Shown in pieces: positions 45,098-54,371 of a stretch of 64,000 nucleotides of DNA (the stretch's first letter is position 1; each line of letters begins with the position of its first letter). Source of the DNA: Arthrobacter sp. U41. GTDB taxonomy: Bacteria; Actinomycetota; Actinomycetes; Actinomycetales; Micrococcaceae. Below the pieces are notes generated by a model, which ran no database searches, was not told the DNA's origin, and saw nothing but the letters and a program-made list of their open reading frames with translations. A program made the translations under genes and the position numbers. Where the stretch lies: assembly GCF_007679325.1 (NCBI RefSeq), contig NZ_VEGI01000004.1, positions 1 to 64,000 of the forward strand, written 5' to 3'.

Positions 45098-46510
45098 TCA
45101 GTCGATCAACACCGGCTCCTTGGCGTCTTCCGAGGCTTCCCTAACCGGCGCAACCTTCCGGTTCCGCTGGTTCAGCCAGCAACCCACCGCAAGAAGCGCC
45201 ACGAGTGCGAACGTGCTCAACAGTTGGGGACGGGATTCCTCGCCGATGAAGCCCACCGTGAAGATCGCCGCGAGAATCACCAGGCCAAACACCGTGAGCC
45301 CCGGGAAGCCGGGCATCCGCAGGGGGAGCTCCGTGCCCTCACGGTCGGCGCGGAGGCGCAGTGCCAGCTGGGCCAGGAGGGCGGACGTCCACACCAGCAG
45401 GCACGTCGACCCCACGATGTTGAGCAGGACGGGAAGAACCATCTCGGGGAAGGCCAGCTCCAGCACCACCGTGACAACGCCGAACGCGACGCTGGCCAGG
45501 ACGGCGATAACCGGGACCCGCGCCTTGGACACGGAGGCCAGCAGACGGGGCGCTTCCCCCCGCTCCGCGAGGGAGTACGCCATCCGTGACGCACCGTAGA
45601 GGTTGGCGTTGAGGGCCGAGAGCAGCGCTGCGACGGCCACCAGGGTGATGGCGGTGGCTGCGCCGGGCATGCCGGCGGCCTCCAACACGGCAGCGAACGG
45701 GCTCTTCAGCCCGGCCGATCCCACCGGAACCACGGCCGCGATGATGAAGATCGCGCCGATGTAGAAGACCAGGATGCGCCACAGCACCGTGCGGACTGCC
45801 GTCTTCACGCTGCGGGCAGGCTCGGCGGTCTCAGCTGCGGCCACGGAGACAATCTCGGTGCCGCCGAACGCGAACGCCACCACAAAAAGCGCCGTCGCAA
45901 TCCCGGCAAAGCCGCTGGGCGCGAACCCCTCGCCCATGAAGTTGGACAGGCCCGGCGACTGCACGCCCGGCAGCCAGCCGAAGAGCAGCGCAAAGCCCAC
46001 CAGCAGGAACCCGACGATTGCCGCCACCTTGAGCAGGGCAAACCAGAACTCGAACTCGCCGAAGTTCTTCACGCTGGTGAGGTTCACGGCGGTGAGCACC
46101 ACGATGAACACAAAAGCCATCAGCCACACCGGCAGGGCGGGGAAGATGGTGGCCAACAGGGCTGCGGCACCGAGCGCCTCGGCCGCGATGACCACCACCA
46201 GCTGCACCCACCACAGCCAGCCCACCGTGGCGCCGGCCACCGGCCCGTACGCCTTCGCGGTATAGACCGAGAAGGCGCCGCTGTCCGGGTTGGCGGCGGC
46301 CATCTCGCCGAGCGCCCACATCACCAGGATGATCAGCGTGCCGGCCACGAGGTAGGAGATCAGCACGGCCGGGCCGGCAGCCTGGATGCCGGCGCCGGAG
46401 CCGATAAAGAGGCCGGCGCCGATGGCGCTTCCGAGGCCCATCATGGTGAGCTGGCGGGGTTTGAGTGCGGCGCCCAGTGCGCGGCCAGACGTCTTTGTCT
46501 GTTGTTCCAT
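45098..46510 (-). CDS. Amino acid permease (APC superfamily)
   Basis: 470 aa, 12 predicted helices. Helix 1 has the APC signature LTMMGLGSAIGAGLFIGSGA, helix 3 area ALGEMAAANPDSGAFSVY, and the later FAFGGTEIVSVAAAETAEPA of the amino acid transporter group (AnsP/ProY/GabP-like). It should import an amino acid by proton symport. The gene follows the aminotransferase gene by 50 bases on the same strand, so uptake and transamination are likely co-transcribed. Confidence 0.93.
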   Translation of the reverse strand: MEQQTKTSGRALGAALKPRQLTMMGLGSAIGAGLFIGSGAGIQAAGPAVLISYLVAGTLIILVMWALGEMAAANPDSGAFSVYTAKAYGPVAGATVGWLWWVQLVVVIAAEALGAAALLATIFPALPVWLMAFVFIVVLTAVNLTSVKNFGEFEFWFALLKVAAIVGFLLVGFALLFGWLPGVQSPGLSNFMGEGFAPSGFAGIATALFVVAFAFGGTEIVSVAAAETAEPARSVKTAVRTVLWRILVFYIGAIFIIAAVVPVGSAGLKSPFAAVLEAAGMPGAATAITLVAVAALLSALNANLYGASRMAYSLAERGEAPRLLASVSKARVPVIAVLASVAFGVVTVVLELAFPEMVLPVLLNIVGSTCLLVWTSALLAQLALRLRADREGTELPLRMPGFPGLTVFGLVILAAIFTVGFIGEESRPQLLSTFALVALLAVGCWLNQRNRKVAPVREASEDAKEPVLID

Positions 46511-46560
46511 GGGGAGTCCTCTGGTTGTTGGTGGAGCGGGTTGGTAAAGGTCAGTGGTTT

Positions 46561-47658
46561 CTAGGCGGCGTGGGTTTCCAAAAGCCGGAGCACGCGGTCG
46601 TTGGAGGCGGGATCGGCAACGGTGATCCGCACGCCGTCGCCCTGGTATCCGCGGACCAGGATGTCTGCGCGGTCGAACGCCTCCACCAGCCGGGCCCGGA
46701 GGCTGTCATCCGCACGGATCCACAGGAAATTGCCCTGGCTTGGCTGCAGTGTCCAGCCCTGCGCCTCCAGCTGCGAGGCCATCCGGGCGCGCTCCTGTTT
46801 GACGGCTGCCACCCGCGCTTCCATCTGGTCCCCGGCGTCCAGCGACGCGATGGCCGCCTTCTGGGCCAGCGCGCTCACCGAGAAGGGAAGGGCGGTGCGG
46901 CGCAGTCCCTCGGCGATGGCCGGCGCCGCCACGGCGTAGCCCACGCGCAGGCCGGCGAGTCCGTAGGCCTTCGAGAAGGTGCGCAGGATGCACACGTTCG
47001 GGTACTGGCGGTAGAGCGACAGGGAATCGGGGCCGCTGCCCGCGTCGGCGTACTCCACGTAGGCCTCATCGACCACCACGAGGATGTCGGACCGGACGGA
47101 CCGCAGAAAGGCCTCGATGCGCTCGTGGCTGAGCGGCACGCCCGTGGGGTTGTTGGGGGTGCAGAGCAGGATCACCTTGGTGCGGTCGGTGACGGCCGCG
47201 GCCATCGCTTCCAGGTCGTGGCCTTCAGCCTCGTCCAGCGGAATGCGGACCGGCCGGGCGCCTGCCAGCTCCACCAGGATGGGGTAGGCCTCGAACGAGC
47301 GCCACGCGAAGATCACCTCATCGCCGGCGTCGCACAGTCCGGTGATTATCTGCTGCAGGACGCCGACGCTGCCGGGTCCCACCGCGACCTCCCCGGCGGT
47401 GACGCCAAGGTGCCGGGCGAGCCGTTCGCGGAGTTCGACGGCGGCACTGTCCGGGTAGCGGTTCATGGTTCCTGCCGCTTCGGCCACCGCAGCGGCGGCA
47501 GCCGGCAGCGGAGCGTAGTGGCTTTCGTTGCTGGCGAGCGCTGCAACGTCGAGGCCGGCGCTGCGCCGGCCCGGGACGTAGGGCGGAAGTCCGGCCACAG
47601 CGCCACGAAGGGTGGGAAGCGCGGTGTCCGGTGCGGTCAGGAGCTGATCACTGGTCAT
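46561..47658 (-). CDS. HisC-like aminotransferase (histidinol-phosphate / aromatic type)
   Basis: 365 aa, class I/II PLP enzyme. YVPGRRS near the N-terminus, substrate/cofactor motifs LLCTPNNPTGVPLS, VVVDEAYVEYA and the PLP lysine in RTFSKAYGLAGLRVGYA. Length and motifs fit HisC or the closely related phenylalanine aminotransferase (Pat) of actinobacteria. No his genes are near, and the neighbours are a permease, an AsnC regulator and a thiamine-diphosphate enzyme, so a catabolic role on an aromatic amino acid is more likely than histidine synthesis. ATG at 47658 preferred over TTG at 47664. Confidence 0.85.
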   Translation of the reverse strand: MTSDQLLTAPDTALPTLRGAVAGLPPYVPGRRSAGLDVAALASNESHYAPLPAAAAAVAEAAGTMNRYPDSAAVELRERLARHLGVTAGEVAVGPGSVGVLQQIITGLCDAGDEVIFAWRSFEAYPILVELAGARPVRIPLDEAEGHDLEAMAAAVTDRTKVILLCTPNNPTGVPLSHERIEAFLRSVRSDILVVVDEAYVEYADAGSGPDSLSLYRQYPNVCILRTFSKAYGLAGLRVGYAVAAPAIAEGLRRTALPFSVSALAQKAAIASLDAGDQMEARVAAVKQERARMASQLEAQGWTLQPSQGNFLWIRADDSLRARLVEAFDRADILVRGYQGDGVRITVADPASNDRVLRLLETHAA

Positions 47659-47751
47659 GAGCAACGATCATGATTGTGACCGCGCCCACAATGCAAGATA
47701 CCCTCAAACCATTGGGACTTCTGCTCAATATCTACTGTCTGTGGTGAAAAT

Positions 47752-48255
47752 ATGACCATCCCGAACCCCCGCACCCTGGATTCACTCGACGGCAGGATCA
47801 TCCTGGCCCTCGACAAGGATCCGGAAGCCAGTGCCCTGGCCCTCTCGCGGACGCTCGGCGTCGCACGGAACACGGTCCACGCCCGGCTGGCGCGGCTCGA
47901 GCGCAGCGGCGCCCTCCGCTCCTTCAGCCGGAGGCTGGATCCCGCCGCGCTGGGCTATGACCTGATGGCCTTCCTCTCGCTGTCCATCAGCCAGACGCGA
48001 ACAGGCGCGGTAGAAGACGGGCTCGCCGCGATCCCGGAGGTCATCGAAGTGCACGCCACCACCGGGGACGCGGACCTCATGGCCAAGGTGGTGGCCCGCA
48101 GTACGGCCGACCTCTACCGCATCACCAACGAGATCCTGGAAATCGAGGGGATCCAACGGACCAGCACCGCCATTTCCGTACTGGAACTCATGCCGCCCCG
48201 CTACGACGGCCTCCTGAGCCGGCTCTCCGAGCAGGAATCCCGCCCCTCCGCCTAA
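47752..48255 (+). CDS. Lrp/AsnC family transcriptional regulator
   Basis: 167 aa. N-terminal helix-turn-helix LDSLDGRIILALDKDPEASA and SRTLGVARNTVHARLARLER; C-terminal RAM ligand domain with IPEVIEVHATTGDADLMAKV. It is divergent from the aminotransferase-permease operon across a 93-bp region and upstream of the TPP enzyme, so it most likely senses the transported amino acid or its keto acid and controls both transcripts. Confidence 0.93.
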   Translation: MTIPNPRTLDSLDGRIILALDKDPEASALALSRTLGVARNTVHARLARLERSGALRSFSRRLDPAALGYDLMAFLSLSISQTRTGAVEDGLAAIPEVIEVHATTGDADLMAKVVARSTADLYRITNEILEIEGIQRTSTAISVLELMPPRYDGLLSRLSEQESRPSA

Positions 48256-48375
48256 GTTGGGGTGATGCAGGCCACAAGTGCGCAGATTTTCAGTTCCGAC
48301 CGCGTCTTACTGCCAAATATCCCAAGCGAACTCCACTCTCTTGCCTATCTGTGAACCAGGACACATGATTCCTGC

Positions 48376-50049
48376 ATGACTTCACTCACTGTCTCCGGCC
48401 GCGTGGCGCAGGTTCTCAGCAGCTACCTCAGCGATGTCTTCGGTGTGATGGGCAACGGAAACGTCTACTTCCTGGACGCCGCGGAAAAGCTGGGCCTCCG
48501 CTTCTCCGCCGTCCGCCATGAGGGCGCCGCCATCGCCGCGGCAGACGCCTACTACCGGACGTCAGGCCGCCTCGCCGCGGGCACCACCACCTACGGCCCC
48601 GGCTACACCAACGCACTCACCGCCCTCGCAGAGGCGGTGCAGGCGCAAATCCCCGTGGTGCTGGTCACCGGGGACGCCCCGAGCAGCGGCGCCCGGCCCC
48701 AGGACGTGGACCAGGCGGCGATCGCCGCAGGCCTCGGCGCGGCCACCTTCACCGTCACCCGCGACGCCGCGGCCTCCATCACGCAGCAGGCGGTGGAGTA
48801 CGCGCTCACCAAGCGGACCGCCGTCGTGATTGCCATTCCCTACGACCTCGCGGCACTCGAGGCTGCGGACGAAGAGCTTCCCGCGCCGCTGGCACCGGCG
48901 GTGAGTGACGACGTCGACGGCGGCCTGGGGCAGGTAGCCCGCCTGCTCGCCGGGGCGAAGCGGCCGCTGATCCTCGCCGGCCGCGGTGCGCATCTCGCCG
49001 GCGCCGGCCCGGAGCTTCGGGAGCTCGCTGACCGCCTGGGCGCCGTGACCGCCGGAACCGCCCTGGCGCTCAACCTCCTCGAAGGCGACGGATACCTCGG
49101 CGTCGCGGGCGGCTTCGGTACGGACACCGCGGCCGGGCTCATGGGCGAGGCCGATGTGGTCCTCGTGGCCGGGGCAAGCCTGAGCCCCTTCACCATGCGG
49201 TTCGGGCACCTGCTCGGCCCGGACAGCACGGTCATCCAGATCGACGCCGCCCTGCAGCCGACGCACCCCCGGGTGGATACGTTCGTCAGCGCGGACGTGA
49301 AGTCTGCCGCGGGACGCATCCTGGGATTGCTGGATGGCCCGGCCTCGCCGGCCGCCAGCCCCGCCGGAGCCTGGCGCGCGGAAGCCCGCCAGCGCCTGGC
49401 CGAGGGACCGGCCCACCACCCCGGCTTCGCGGAGACGCCGGACGGCCGGCTGGACCCGCGCTCCCTCGCTGCGGCACTGGATGCGGTGCTGCCGGAGCGC
49501 CGCACGGTGGTCCAGGATGGAGGGCACTTCGTCGGCTGGGCACCCATGTACTGGCGCATCCCGCGGCCGCAGGACCTGGTCATGGTGGGAACGGCCTACC
49601 AGACCATCGGGCTGGGCCTTGCCAGCGCCGTCGGGGCAGCCCGCGCGGTGGAGGACGGCCGGACCCTGGTGCTGGCCTCGGGCGACGGCGGTTTCCTGAT
49701 GGGCCTGTCCGACCTCGAATCGCTGATTGGCGCGGCCAGCAGCGCCGTCGTCGTGATCTACAACGATGCCGCCTACGGAGCCGAAATCCACCAGTACGGC
49801 TCCCAGGGCCTGACCGAGAAGCCCATGCTGATCCCCGAGGTGGACTTCAGCGGCGTCGCCCGGGCGCTTGGTGCTGAATCGGCGATCATCCGCTCGCTGG
49901 CGGACCTCTCCGCGCTCACCGACTGGATCGACGCCGGCGCACGGGGAACCTTCGTGGCCGACTGCCGGATCACCTCCAGCGTCCGGGCCCCGTGGCTGAG
50001 CGAATGGATGGAAGCCTCGCGGGCGGCGAAGGCGGCGGTTGCAGGGTAG
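48376..50049 (+). CDS. Thiamine diphosphate-binding protein (acetolactate synthase / keto-acid decarboxylase-like)
   Basis: 557 aa with the three domains of the family. N-terminal Pyr domain with MGNGNVYFLDAAEKLGLRF and the catalytic Glu of VRHEGAAIAAADAY; central domain around residues 190-330 (RPLILAGRGAHLAGAG); C-terminal PP domain with the metal motif LASGDGGFLMGLSDLE and VVVIYNDAAYGAE. No flavin-specific motif is evident. With a HisC-like aminotransferase, permease and AsnC regulator next door, decarboxylation of an amino-acid-derived 2-keto acid (for example phenylpyruvate or indolepyruvate) is a reasonable inference. Followed by a strong terminator. Confidence 0.85.
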   Translation: MTSLTVSGRVAQVLSSYLSDVFGVMGNGNVYFLDAAEKLGLRFSAVRHEGAAIAAADAYYRTSGRLAAGTTTYGPGYTNALTALAEAVQAQIPVVLVTGDAPSSGARPQDVDQAAIAAGLGAATFTVTRDAAASITQQAVEYALTKRTAVVIAIPYDLAALEAADEELPAPLAPAVSDDVDGGLGQVARLLAGAKRPLILAGRGAHLAGAGPELRELADRLGAVTAGTALALNLLEGDGYLGVAGGFGTDTAAGLMGEADVVLVAGASLSPFTMRFGHLLGPDSTVIQIDAALQPTHPRVDTFVSADVKSAAGRILGLLDGPASPAASPAGAWRAEARQRLAEGPAHHPGFAETPDGRLDPRSLAAALDAVLPERRTVVQDGGHFVGWAPMYWRIPRPQDLVMVGTAYQTIGLGLASAVGAARAVEDGRTLVLASGDGGFLMGLSDLESLIGAASSAVVVIYNDAAYGAEIHQYGSQGLTEKPMLIPEVDFSGVARALGAESAIIRSLADLSALTDWIDAGARGTFVADCRITSSVRAPWLSEWMEASRAAKAAVAG

Positions 50050-50064
50050 CTGCCGGCTGGCACG

Positions 50065-50112
50065 AAAAAGGAGGCCGACGACGACACCCAGTGTCGCCGT
50101 CGGCCTCCTTTT
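50065..50112. terminator. Strong bidirectional terminator
   Basis: AAAAGGAGGCCGACG pairs with CGTCGGCCTCCTTTT, and the inner GACA with TGTC around CCCAG. A-tract on one side and T-tract on the other serve both the TPP-enzyme gene and the convergent GSYVT-repeat gene. Confidence 0.9.
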
Positions 50113-50152
50113 ATGTCCGGCGGAGGTGCTATCCCCCGCAGGACCCTGGACC

Positions 50153-50440
50153 CTAGGCCGCCGTTGGAAGCGTTACGTAGCTGCCCTCGATGACGCTGGC
50201 GGCAACAACGGGAGTGCCGTCTACTGTGACATAGCTGCCACGGGTGACGGGGGGCAGGCTTCGGGCGCCAGCGACGGTGACATAGCTGCCCTCAACGCCG
50301 ACGGGGACGCTGCCGGCGGGGAGAGTCGCGTAGCTGCCGCCGCGCACTGCGGTGTCGGCGACAGTGTTAGCGGTAGCGGCGTTGAGGGTGGTTTCGGTGG
50401 TGGCGGAGGAGGATGCGGGGCGTTCGGTCAGCAAAGTCAT
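50153..50440 (-). CDS. Small GSYVT-repeat protein, 95 aa
   Basis: From the ATG at 50440. After a Thr/Ala-rich 40-residue start, the pattern G-S-Y-[VA]-T-[LV] occurs four times (GGSYATLPAGS, EGSYVTVAGA, RGSYVTVDGT, EGSYVTLPTAA), spaced 16-20 residues apart, the last at the C-terminus. No cysteine, signal peptide or membrane helix. I do not recognise the family. Repeat spacing suggests a small beta-hairpin repeat or a multi-core peptide; no modifying enzyme is next to it. Convergent with the TPP gene. Confidence 0.6.
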   Translation of the reverse strand: MTLLTERPASSSATTETTLNAATANTVADTAVRGGSYATLPAGSVPVGVEGSYVTVAGARSLPPVTRGSYVTVDGTPVVAASVIEGSYVTLPTAA

Positions 50441-50714
50441 GGGTTCTCCGTGGGGTTTCGGGATGAGGGCCATACAGGTTCTTGTGCCGCTCAAGCAGGA
50501 GGGCGGTTTCGCGTTGTGTCGCTTGCCCCGCTGGCCCGGGTATGTTCACCGGTGCGGTACTCAAGGGCTACGGTGGCCTGTACCCAACTTTACAGGCTTA
50601 TCGTGAGCTACTCAGAATAAGGTGGGAGGACTCACGTTTACGCAAGGCGGCTACGGATGGCTTCGTACGGCGGTGGCGGGCTGATTCACAGGTCCACCGC
50701 CTAACGTGGCCCAC

Positions 50715-51668
50715 ATGAAGGCTGCCCGGGACGCACGCTCTGCCGCCGTTGTCATCAACGCCGGATCACGCCGAGGGGCGGCCCACGAACTAGCGATGGA
50801 CACGATGCGCAAGGCAGGCGTACCCATCTCCGCCGTGCACCATGTGCTGTCCGGGGCAGACCTGGCCGGGACGCTTGACCGGGTGCTTGCGGACGGGCAC
50901 GATTTAGTCGTTGTCGGCGGCGGCGACGGGACGGTGTCCTACGCCGCCGGCCGTGTTGCCGGCACCAACGTGGTGCTCGGCGTTCTTCCGCTGGGCACCG
51001 CCAACGACTTCGCCCGCACGCTGGAGATACCCAACAATCTTGCCGAGGCGTGCGCCACCATCGCCGAAGGGAAGGTGGTGGACATCGACCTCGGCCAGGC
51101 CAACGGCGAGCCTTTCCTCAACGTCGCGTCCGTGGGCCTGTCGGTGTCTGTCACCGAAGCACTCAGCCCCCGCCTGAAGCGGCACATCGGGCCGTTGGCG
51201 TACAGCATCGCCACGCTGACGGCTTATGCCCGGCACAAGCCGTTCCGGGCCCGCCTCGAGTTCCCGGAGGGCGACCACGAGCCGCTGGAGCTCGAGGACC
51301 TGCTTCAAGTGGCCGTCGGCAACGGCCGGCATTACGGCGGCGGCAACACGGTCTCCCCCACCGCAGGGATCGACGACCACACCCTTGACATCTACGCCAT
51401 CCTGGCCGGGCCCGTCCGGGAGCACGTGAGTATCGCGCGGCTGCTCAAGGACGGAAGCTTCATCAAACACGACCGCGTGTACCACCTGACCGCCAGACGT
51501 GTCCGGCTGGTCACCGACCAGCCGCTGCCGGTGAACCTCGACGGCGAGATCGCCACCACCACGCCGGCCGACTTCACCATCCAGCGCAACGCCGTCCACG
51601 TGATGGTGCCGCAGAGCAGCACCAGCGCGCTGTTCGACGGGCCGGGCACCGCGAACCGGCCCTCCTGA
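50715..51668 (+). CDS. Diacylglycerol kinase family lipid kinase
   Basis: 317 aa from the ATG at 50715 (GTG at 50706 possible). Catalytic DAGK/YegS motifs: VVINAGSRRGAAHE, LVVVGGGDGTVSYAAGRV with the nucleotide-binding GGDGT, and VLPLGTANDFART. The C-terminal beta-sandwich carries VAVGNGRHYGGGNTVSPTA. It phosphorylates a membrane lipid such as diacylglycerol using ATP. Monocistronic, followed after 150 bases by the LacI-regulated sugar cluster. Confidence 0.92.
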   Translation: MKAARDARSAAVVINAGSRRGAAHELAMDTMRKAGVPISAVHHVLSGADLAGTLDRVLADGHDLVVVGGGDGTVSYAAGRVAGTNVVLGVLPLGTANDFARTLEIPNNLAEACATIAEGKVVDIDLGQANGEPFLNVASVGLSVSVTEALSPRLKRHIGPLAYSIATLTAYARHKPFRARLEFPEGDHEPLELEDLLQVAVGNGRHYGGGNTVSPTAGIDDHTLDIYAILAGPVREHVSIARLLKDGSFIKHDRVYHLTARRVRLVTDQPLPVNLDGEIATTTPADFTIQRNAVHVMVPQSSTSALFDGPGTANRPS

Positions 51669-51734
51669 GGGCGTTGTTTCCTAAACAGTCACGCCTCCGG
51701 CACATCTCCCCTTACTGTTGATCCTGCACGCAAC

Positions 51735-51778
51735 GAAACCGTTTACGTAAACCGTTTTCCGAAACCGATTACGTAGCG
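51735..51778 (+). promoter_or_regulatory. Likely LacI-family operator(s) upstream of the regulator gene
   Basis: A perfect 12-base palindrome GTTTACGTAAAC at 51741-51752, embedded in CCGTTTACGTAAACCG, is followed by a related half-site GATTACGTAGC at 51767-51777. LacI-type operators have this form with a central CG. It lies 68 bases before the regulator start, so autoregulation is likely. Confidence 0.65.
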
Positions 51779-51819
51779 CGGTCAGCACGCAGCAAAGGCA
51801 CCCTCAGGGAGGAGGAACA

Positions 51820-52827
51820 GTGGTCACCATCCGCGATGTCGCCAAGCACGCCGGAGTCTCCCCGGCCACCGTCTCCCGGGTTGTCAACGGGCTCGTCGGC
51901 TACTCCGACGAAACTCGGGCACGCGTCGAGACCGCGGTCAAGAGCCTCAGCTACGAAACGGACTACCTCGCCCGCGGCCTCAAAACCCGGCAGACCTCCG
52001 TGATCGGGCTCCTCGCGCCCATGGTCTCCGACGCCCTCGCCTCCCAGGTCATGCAGGGCGTGGAAGAGGAAGCCCAGGAACGCGGCTACGCCGTGATGCT
52101 CGGCCGCACCGGCGCCAAATCCGCTTACATCGCCGGCTACCTGCGGACGCTGCGCACCTACCGGGCCGCCGGCGTCATCCTCATCTCCGCGGTGATCACG
52201 CCGGAAACGAGGCAGCTGCTGGGGCCCAACGTCCCCATCATCTCCGTCGCCATCAGCGACAAGTCCGGCTCCCCCAGCGTGGCCATCGACGACGAGCAGG
52301 CAGCCTACGACGCGACCCGTCACCTGCTGCGGCTCGGCCACCGCCGCATCGGCCTCCTGACCGGCGACCCGGCGTCAATCTACGTCGCCCAGCCCCGGAA
52401 ACGCGGCTACCTCCGCGCCATGACCGAAGCCGGCTGCACACCGGTCACCGCCACCGGCAGCTTCTTCTACGAAAGCGGCGCTCCCGGCGTCGACGAACTG
52501 CTGCAGCAGGAACCCGGCCTCACCGCCATCTTCGCGATGAGCGACGAGATGGGAGCCGCCGTCGTCAATGAACTGCAGCGGCGCGGGCTCCGGGTGCCGG
52601 AAGACGTCTCCGTCCTGGGCTTTGACAACACCTCCACCTCCCTGCACGTGAACCCGCCGCTGAGCACCATGGCGCAGCCGCTCGAGGAAATGGGACGGAT
52701 GGCCGTGAAGAAGCTGCTCCGCTCCCGCGACCTGGGGCCGAAGATCATGCCGCACCGGCTGATCGAGCGCGGCTCCACCGCGCCGCCCAGCCCAGCTCCG
52801 CCGGGAACGCCAGAACCCACCAGCTAG
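51820..52827 (+). CDS. LacI family transcriptional regulator
   Basis: 335 aa. N-terminal helix-turn-helix TIRDVAKHAGVSPATVSRVV plus hinge helix, then a periplasmic-binding-like sugar sensor with SVIGLLAPMVSDALASQVM, VSVLGFDNTSTSLHVNPP and EEMGRMAVKKLL. It probably represses the downstream ABC transporter and alpha-glucosidase until an alpha-glucoside binds. Starts from GTG with an AGGAGGAACA ribosome binding site. The next gene begins 134 bases later. Confidence 0.93.
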   Translation: MVTIRDVAKHAGVSPATVSRVVNGLVGYSDETRARVETAVKSLSYETDYLARGLKTRQTSVIGLLAPMVSDALASQVMQGVEEEAQERGYAVMLGRTGAKSAYIAGYLRTLRTYRAAGVILISAVITPETRQLLGPNVPIISVAISDKSGSPSVAIDDEQAAYDATRHLLRLGHRRIGLLTGDPASIYVAQPRKRGYLRAMTEAGCTPVTATGSFFYESGAPGVDELLQQEPGLTAIFAMSDEMGAAVVNELQRRGLRVPEDVSVLGFDNTSTSLHVNPPLSTMAQPLEEMGRMAVKKLLRSRDLGPKIMPHRLIERGSTAPPSPAPPGTPEPTS

Positions 52828-52961
52828 CCCCTCACAAAACCAACGGCGGCAGCCGGCACTCCCCCGTGCCACCAACCGGCCAGCCGCCGCAGTTCCGCAT
52901 GCACCAAACCACCCGCACCACCCCAATGAACTCGCACCACCCCAAACACAAGGAGCAACAC

Positions 52962-54281
52962 ATGAGGCAGCGCCGCCGCACCTGGCAGACTCTTCTCGCC
53001 ACCACCGCATCCCTGACCGTCGCCGCCGTCGCCCTCACCGGCTGCGGCGGGACGTCCACGGACGCGCAGAGCGCCCCGAAGGCCGCCGCCGCGTCCTTCG
53101 AGGGCAAGGGCCCCATCAACTACGTCTCCAACCGCGATGCCTCCGGCGCCGCGAACAAGACCATCGAGGAATGGAACGCCGCCCACCCGGAGGAGAAGGT
53201 CACGTTCATCGAACTGCCCGACTCCGCGGACCAGCAGCGCCAGCAGCTCATCCAGAACGCGCAGATCAAGTCGGACACCTTCAGCGTGCTGAACCTGGAC
53301 GTCGTCTGGACCTCCGAGTTCGCCGCCAACAAGTGGATCCTGCCGCTGCCCGCGGACGCCGTCCCCACCGACAAGATGATCCCCGCCACGGTCAACGCCG
53401 CGACGTACCGCGACACCCTGGTGGGCGCGCCGTACTACACCGACGGCGCCCTGTTCTACTTCCGCTCCGACCTGCTCAAGGCCGCCGGCATCGCCGCCCC
53501 GCCCAAGACCTGGGACGAAATGAAGACCGCCTGCAAGACCATCCTGGCGCTCCCCGAGGCCGCTGGCATGTCCTGCTACACCGGCCAGTTCGACAAGAAC
53601 GAGGCCCTCACGGTCAACTTCTCCGAGGCTGTGGCCTCCGCCGGCGGATCAATCGTCGACGCCGACGGCAAGCCCACCGTCAACACCCCCGAAGCAAAGG
53701 CCGGCCTGAACCTGCTGGTGGACGGCTTCAAGGACGGCACGTTCCCGTCCGACGCCATCACCTACCTCGAAGAGCAGGGCCGCCGCGCGTTCCAGGACGG
53801 CAAGCTGGTCTTTATGCGCAACTGGCCCTTCCTGCACGCCTCCCTGAGCGCCACGGACGGCTCCAGCAAGGTGGCCGGCAAGTTCGATATCACGTCCATC
53901 CCCGGCACCGACGGCCCCGGCGTCTCCACCCTGGGCGGCCGCAGCCTCGCCATCTCCCCGTTCACCCCGAACAAGGCCACGGCACTGGAGTTCGTCAAGT
54001 TCTTCACCAGCGAGGAGCAGGCCCAGAAGCGCCTGGCCCTGTCCTCCCGCGCCCCGGTGTACGCCTCGCTGTTCGAGGATCCCGCCGTCGTCGCCAAGCG
54101 CCCGTTCTTCCCCACCCTGCTGACTTCGCTGAACAACGCCCAGCCGCGCCCCAAGGTGGTCCAGTACGGCGCCACCACCAAGGCGATCCAGGAAGAGGCC
54201 TACGCGGCCATCACCGGCAAGAAGGACACGGACACGGCCCTGAACGACATGCAGGCCAAGCTCACCGAGCTGTCCAAGTAA
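52962..54281 (+). CDS. ABC transporter sugar-binding lipoprotein (family 1)
   Basis: 439 aa from the ATG at 52962 (AAGGAG upstream). Twin-Arg-like basic start, then a lipoprotein signal ending VALTGCGG, so Cys is lipidated. The mature domain has the two-lobe fold (KGPINYVSNRDASGAANKTI; NLDVVWTSEFAANKWILP; GRSLAISPFTPNKATALEFV). It captures a sugar, most likely an alpha-glucoside given the glucosidase in the same operon, and delivers it to the two permeases. No ATPase gene is present, as usual in actinobacteria that share one MsiK-like ATPase. Confidence 0.93.
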   Translation: MRQRRRTWQTLLATTASLTVAAVALTGCGGTSTDAQSAPKAAAASFEGKGPINYVSNRDASGAANKTIEEWNAAHPEEKVTFIELPDSADQQRQQLIQNAQIKSDTFSVLNLDVVWTSEFAANKWILPLPADAVPTDKMIPATVNAATYRDTLVGAPYYTDGALFYFRSDLLKAAGIAAPPKTWDEMKTACKTILALPEAAGMSCYTGQFDKNEALTVNFSEAVASAGGSIVDADGKPTVNTPEAKAGLNLLVDGFKDGTFPSDAITYLEEQGRRAFQDGKLVFMRNWPFLHASLSATDGSSKVAGKFDITSIPGTDGPGVSTLGGRSLAISPFTPNKATALEFVKFFTSEEQAQKRLALSSRAPVYASLFEDPAVVAKRPFFPTLLTSLNNAQPRPKVVQYGATTKAIQEEAYAAITGKKDTDTALNDMQAKLTELSK

Positions 54282-54310
54282 TTCCGTAACCCCCGCAGTT
54301 CAGACCCCAC

Positions 54311-54344
54311 GCCTGGCCGGCCGGTCCACCCCGGCCGGCCAGGC
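54311..54344 (+). promoter_or_regulatory. Intercistronic 14-bp perfect stem-loop after the binding-protein gene
   Basis: GCCTGGCCGGCCGG and CCGGCCGGCCAGGC pair without mismatch around TCCACC. No T tract follows, so it probably protects the upstream mRNA end or partly attenuates, giving more binding protein than permease. Confidence 0.75.
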
Positions 54345-54371
54345 AGCTGCAACTCCAGTTAGGTACCCCGC

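Noticed and set aside
48562..49791. 409-aa open frame opposite the TPP enzyme
   Set aside because: Antisense shadow of a fully conserved protein.
50153..50440. GSYVT repeats as a proven RiPP precursor
   Set aside because: No ATP-grasp, radical SAM, LanB/M or protease gene lies nearby; kept only as a curiosity.
53171..54289. 372-aa plus-strand frame inside the first binding-protein gene
   Set aside because: Arg/Pro/His-rich +1 shadow of the lipoprotein.
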